Assembly (NCBI RefSeq): GCF_014199535.1
Contig: NZ_JACHNV010000008.1
Location: 107,269-171,268 of the forward strand
Source: Hymenobacter latericoloratus
GTDB taxonomy: Bacteria; Bacteroidota; Bacteroidia; Cytophagales; Hymenobacteraceae
Reading direction: 5' to 3'
Length of the DNA stretch: 64,000 bases
Shown here: piece by piece, positions 61,014-64,000 of the stretch
Numbering within the stretch: position 1 is the first letter of the stretch
How the letters are laid out: the number at the start of each line of letters is the position of its first letter
Notes under the pieces: model-generated
Told to the model about the DNA's origin: nothing
What the model saw: the letters and a program-made list of their open reading frames with translations, nothing else
Databases searched by the model: none
Program-made: the position numbers and the translations under genes

Positions 61014-62663
61014 TTATCCAATTTTGCGGGCGGTGTTGATGACGTTCACGGCGTTGAACCGGGTAGTGGCGGAGCCGTGGCTCACGGCCGATACCTGCGG
61101 GGGCTGGCCCTTGCCGTCGAAGAAGGAGCCGAACAGGCGGTAGTCGTTCTGGTCGCAGATGGCGGAGCAGCTGTTCCAGAATTCTACCGTGTTGGTCTGG
61201 TAGGCCACGTCTTCGAGCATGCCGGCAATCTTGCCCTTCTCGATGGCGTAGAACACCGTGCCCCCAAACTGGGAGTTGTAGCGCTGCTGGTCAATAGAGA
61301 AGGAGCCGCGGCCGGCGATGTAGATGCCTTTGTCCACATTGCTGATCATCTGATCCACGCTCATTTTCTCGGTGCCGGGCTTGAGGCTGATGTTGGCCAT
61401 GCGCTGGAACTGCACATCTTCCCACGACTGCGAATAGCAGCACCCATCCGACTCGTTCTGGCCCACAATGTGCGCCTGGTCCCGAATTTTCTGGTAGTCC
61501 ACCAGCTTGCCTTCCTTGATGATGTCCCACTGCTTGGTTTTCACGCCTTCATCGTCGAAGCCCACGGCGCCCAGGGAGCCGGGCTGCAGCTTATCGGCCA
61601 CGATGTTGACGAGTTTGGAGCCGTAGGGCTGATTCTTAGCTTTCCACTCCTGGGTCGCGAAAGAAGTGCCGGCGTAGTTGGCCTCGTAGCCCAGCACGCG
61701 GTCCAGCTCCGTAGCGTGCCCGATGGTTTCGTGGATGGTCAGGCCCAGGTGGTTGGGGTCCAGCACCAGGTCGAATTTGCCCGGCGTTACCGACTTGGCC
61801 GTGATTTTCTCCTTGGCCTGCTTGGCGGCCAGAGTAGCATCTTCCAGGATGTCGTAGCTGTACTTGTAGCCCACCAGGCCCGTACCAGCGGGGCCGGCAA
61901 TTTTGTCCTGGGCTTTGGGCTGCATGTACTCGTAGCCCATGCCCATAGGCGAGCTGAGGGCCTCGCGGGTGCGGAACTTGCCGCTGGCCCGGTCGATGGC
62001 CGTTACGCCCAGCGTCGGCCAGATGCGGTGCACATCCTGGTCGATATAGGAGCCGTCGGTAGAGGCGAAGTACTTCTGCTCGTTGATCTGGAACAGAGCG
62101 GAGTTGACGAAGTTGGCGCCGTTGTCGAGAGCCTTGGCGTTGGCGGCCAACAGCAGATCCACCTTGTCTTTAATCGGCACCTCGAAGGCGTTTACCTGAA
62201 TCGGGGTTTTCCAGGTTACCTCCCCGTAGCCTTTCTGCGGGGCCAGCTTTACGGGCTCTTTCTGCACTTTGGCGTTGGCCTTGGCAATTTGCACGGCCAA
62301 CTGGGCGGCCTTAGCCATGCCCGCTTCGGTAACGGTATTGGTGGCCGCGAAGCCCCAGGTGCCGTTGGCAATAACGCGCACGCCCGCGCCGTAGCTTTCC
62401 CCGTTGGCAATGTTCTGCACCTGCTTTTCGCGGGTGAAAATGCTCTGGTTGAGGTAGCGCCCGATGCGCACGTCGGCGTAGGTAGCGCCCGCCGATTTGG
62501 CCGCGTTCAGGGCCGCGTCGGCCAGGCGTTTTTTGATGGCCGGGTCCACCTGTTCGAGCAGGCGGGCGGGGTCTATCAGCTCGCCGCCGAAACCCGGAAC
62601 CGAGGGCAGAAACATGGCCCCGGTAGCGAGGCCAGTCAGCCCCACGAAGTCGCGTCGTTTCAA
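61014..62663 (-). CDS. tldD: TldD-family metalloprotease, Tat-type signal, copy 2
   Basis: A 549-residue paralogue of 57699-59348. The start MKRRDFVGLTGLATGAMFLP is again twin-arginine-like. HETIGH gives the metal ligands at about His311, Glu312 and His316. The blocks VRIGRYLNQSIFTREKQVQN, YGAGVRVIANGTWGFAATNT and NESDGCCYSQSW are shared. Both copies keep all motifs and look functional. It starts the minus-strand run after mcrC. Confidence 0.95.
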   Translation of the reverse strand: MKRRDFVGLTGLATGAMFLPSVPGFGGELIDPARLLEQVDPAIKKRLADAALNAAKSAGATYADVRIGRYLNQSIFTREKQVQNIANGESYGAGVRVIANGTWGFAATNTVTEAGMAKAAQLAVQIAKANAKVQKEPVKLAPQKGYGEVTWKTPIQVNAFEVPIKDKVDLLLAANAKALDNGANFVNSALFQINEQKYFASTDGSYIDQDVHRIWPTLGVTAIDRASGKFRTREALSSPMGMGYEYMQPKAQDKIAGPAGTGLVGYKYSYDILEDATLAAKQAKEKITAKSVTPGKFDLVLDPNHLGLTIHETIGHATELDRVLGYEANYAGTSFATQEWKAKNQPYGSKLVNIVADKLQPGSLGAVGFDDEGVKTKQWDIIKEGKLVDYQKIRDQAHIVGQNESDGCCYSQSWEDVQFQRMANISLKPGTEKMSVDQMISNVDKGIYIAGRGSFSIDQQRYNSQFGGTVFYAIEKGKIAGMLEDVAYQTNTVEFWNSCSAICDQNDYRLFGSFFDGKGQPPQVSAVSHGSATTRFNAVNVINTARKIG

Positions 62664-62805
62664 GAAGGTAAAAGTTTGGGTGATGGAGGAATGGAAATGC
62701 GAAAGAAAACGCCGGCCGTAGGCCCGTCAGTTGTAACCAATTGACGTAACTGCCGTAGCGAGGCTGCATTATAGGCAAAGAACCTCGGAATTCGTTGCCA
62801 ATTCC

Positions 62806-63837
62806 TTAATCAATCAACCCTAAAAGCGCAGCGGCTATGTGGGGCCAGGGCTGGCTAAGGTCCAGCGTGACAATGCGAACGGGGTGCCCACCCAGGCTGT
62901 AGCGCACATCCAGGGCCTGGGTAGCGGCCGGGTACAACAAGATGCCCTCCAGCTGCTGGTCCGGGGCTTTGGGCTGGTTCTGGAGGTAGGCGTAGAGCTG
63001 GTAGAGGTGGGGCGAAATCAGCTTCTGCTGGTTGTAGCGGGGCTTCAGGGCCGCCGCGTAGTACTTGGTATCCAGAATAATTTTCCGCTCCGGGCTTTCC
63101 AGGGAGGTATCGGTAATCATGGTGGGGAGCAGGCCCAGCGCGTCGGGCGCCTCCGCTTCGGCCTGCCACTGAATCGTCTCGCTCAGTACCCGAAACCGGC
63201 GCTGCTCCAGCCGGTAGAAATTGCGCACGAACTGTTCAAAAACACGGGCCATCAGCTGTTCGTCGCGGCGGAAGTCGCGGAAGCGGGTGGGGCCTGCCGC
63301 CTCCGGGGAGGGTAGGGCGCTCTGGTAGATCAGCTCGCATACGCTCAGCAGGAAGCCGGCGGAACCGGTGGGGCGCAGGCGGCGCACGGCACGTAAGGCA
63401 GCGGCCGTGGGCGGCTCGGGCCGTACTGCCGCCGGAAAGCGGCGCAGCAAAGCCCGCACCTCGTGGCGCAGGGCCAGCGGCAGACTGCGGGTGCGGCCGA
63501 GTTGCTGCAAGGTGCCCAGCAGCAGGCGCGCCAAAGGCGTATCGGGGCCCAGCTCATCGAACTGGCAAACTACCCGCCCGCGCCGCAGCAGGTCGCGGCT
63601 GAGGGTGGGAGCCAGCTGCACCCGGCCCCGCAGCTCCGGTAATTCCGCCGTGCGCTCCGCGTACGCCACCGGCAGACCCTGGCGCAGCTGCCGCCGGGTG
63701 GCAGTGAGAAGTACGTGCGTGAGCAGCTCCAGGGGCCGGTGAAACGCGGCGGCTTCCGTAGCCAGCAGCTCTGCCCGCTCCGGCAGCCGGTTCCAGGCGT
63801 AGCACAGCAGGTAGTAGAGGTTCTGGATAGGAATCAT
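62806..63837 (-). CDS. mcrC: McrC-family restriction endonuclease subunit
   Basis: A 343-residue McrC-like nuclease. The start MIPIQNLYYLLCYAWNRLPE is typical, followed by RTAELPELRGRVQLAPTLSR and QFDELGPDTPLARLLLGTL. The PD-(D/E)xK nuclease core is ITDTSLESPERKIILDTKYY, with Asp243, Asp256 and Lys258. McrC supplies cleavage to the McrB GTPase ring that binds modified DNA. McrB is usually the upstream gene, which would lie beyond 63837 and outside the readable sequence. Start at 63837; the frame continues upstream only through artefactual G/C runs. Confidence 0.9.
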   Translation of the reverse strand: MIPIQNLYYLLCYAWNRLPERAELLATEAAAFHRPLELLTHVLLTATRRQLRQGLPVAYAERTAELPELRGRVQLAPTLSRDLLRRGRVVCQFDELGPDTPLARLLLGTLQQLGRTRSLPLALRHEVRALLRRFPAAVRPEPPTAAALRAVRRLRPTGSAGFLLSVCELIYQSALPSPEAAGPTRFRDFRRDEQLMARVFEQFVRNFYRLEQRRFRVLSETIQWQAEAEAPDALGLLPTMITDTSLESPERKIILDTKYYAAALKPRYNQQKLISPHLYQLYAYLQNQPKAPDQQLEGILLYPAATQALDVRYSLGGHPVRIVTLDLSQPWPHIAAALLGLID

Positions 63838-63874
63838 GGAGAGAGGATGCGGCGGGGGTAGGGGGCGTACTGGC

Positions 63875-64000
63875 GGGGGGGCGGGGGGGGGGGGGGGGGG
63901 GGGGGGGCCCCCCCCCCGGGGGCCCCGGGCGCCCCCCCCACAAGGCCACGGCGGGATGTTGTGGGGGGTGGGGGGGGGGGGGGGGGTCACCCCCAGAGAG
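63875..64000. other. Low-quality G/C homopolymer end
   Basis: Runs of seven to more than 20 G, alternating with runs of C, fill this end, unlike any other part of the window. It looks like a sequencing or assembly artefact at a contig edge. Frames through it (poly-Pro, poly-Gly) are not credible. Confidence 0.8.

Noticed and set aside
63875..64000. G-quadruplex region at the right end
   Set aside because: The runs of more than 20 G and alternating C blocks look like a base-calling or assembly artefact.

Overview
The window is a high-GC chromosomal segment that looks like a member of the Bacteroidota, most likely a Hymenobacter or close relative. The evidence is the set of encoded families: AsnS, the Bacteroidota type of UvrA, a bacteroidete lycopene cyclase, DUF4142, DUF4468 and DUF4159 proteins, PorT-like barrels, MoxR/DUF58/BatA/DUF4175 genes and Tat-tagged TldD. 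In addition, several genes are preceded by the Bacteroidota -7 element TAnnTTTG. No rRNA, tRNA, transposase, prophage or CRISPR array was seen. The last ~120 bases are runs of G and C that look like a poor-quality contig end.

Layout. 0-4.4 kb: a large hybrid histidine kinase and a PAP2-like membrane protein. 4.5-6.9 kb: an AT-richer segment with an outer-membrane protein and a lipoprotein gene broken by one in-frame stop, bracketed by two related long hairpins. 6.9-20.4 kb: housekeeping genes (rpoN, asnS, uvrA, ispD, queA) with a tandem pair of Rof-like genes, a pair of YYYIPE-motif secreted proteins and a DUF4142 lipoprotein operon. 20.5-30 kb: an ABC permease, a LOG protein, an alpha/beta hydrolase, lycopene cyclase, an orphan ABC ATPase, DUF2795, DUF349 and EttA; two long intergenic inverted repeats lie here. 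30-36.4 kb: accessory region with a truncated DyP peroxidase, a LuxR regulator, a hydrophilin-like protein, a candidate small RNA and an XRE regulator with ordered half-sites upstream. 36.4-43.8 kb: sensor kinase, periplasmic trehalase, YedK-type DNA-protein crosslink protein, two tiny cationic secreted proteins, and a sigma factor next to a membrane-anchored trypsin-like protease that resembles a fused anti-sigma factor.

44-62.7 kb is dominated by minus-strand genes of the MoxR ATPase/DUF58/BatA/DUF4175/DUF4159 set and two tandem tldD-tldE metalloprotease pairs, interspersed with plus-strand outer-membrane proteins. Both TldD copies start with a twin-arginine-like signal while their TldE partners have none, so the complexes may be exported pre-folded. 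The second tldD-tldE junction is split by a 146-base palindrome that the first pair lacks. An McrC-type restriction nuclease gene closes the window; its McrB partner would lie beyond the edge.

The best candidates for something not well described are the duplicated Tat-TldD/TldE pairs beside the MoxR-BatA genes, the sigma factor/protease pair, the orphan promoter-terminator unit at 33.4 kb, and the palindromic elements. No complete, clearly novel system can be demonstrated from sequence alone.
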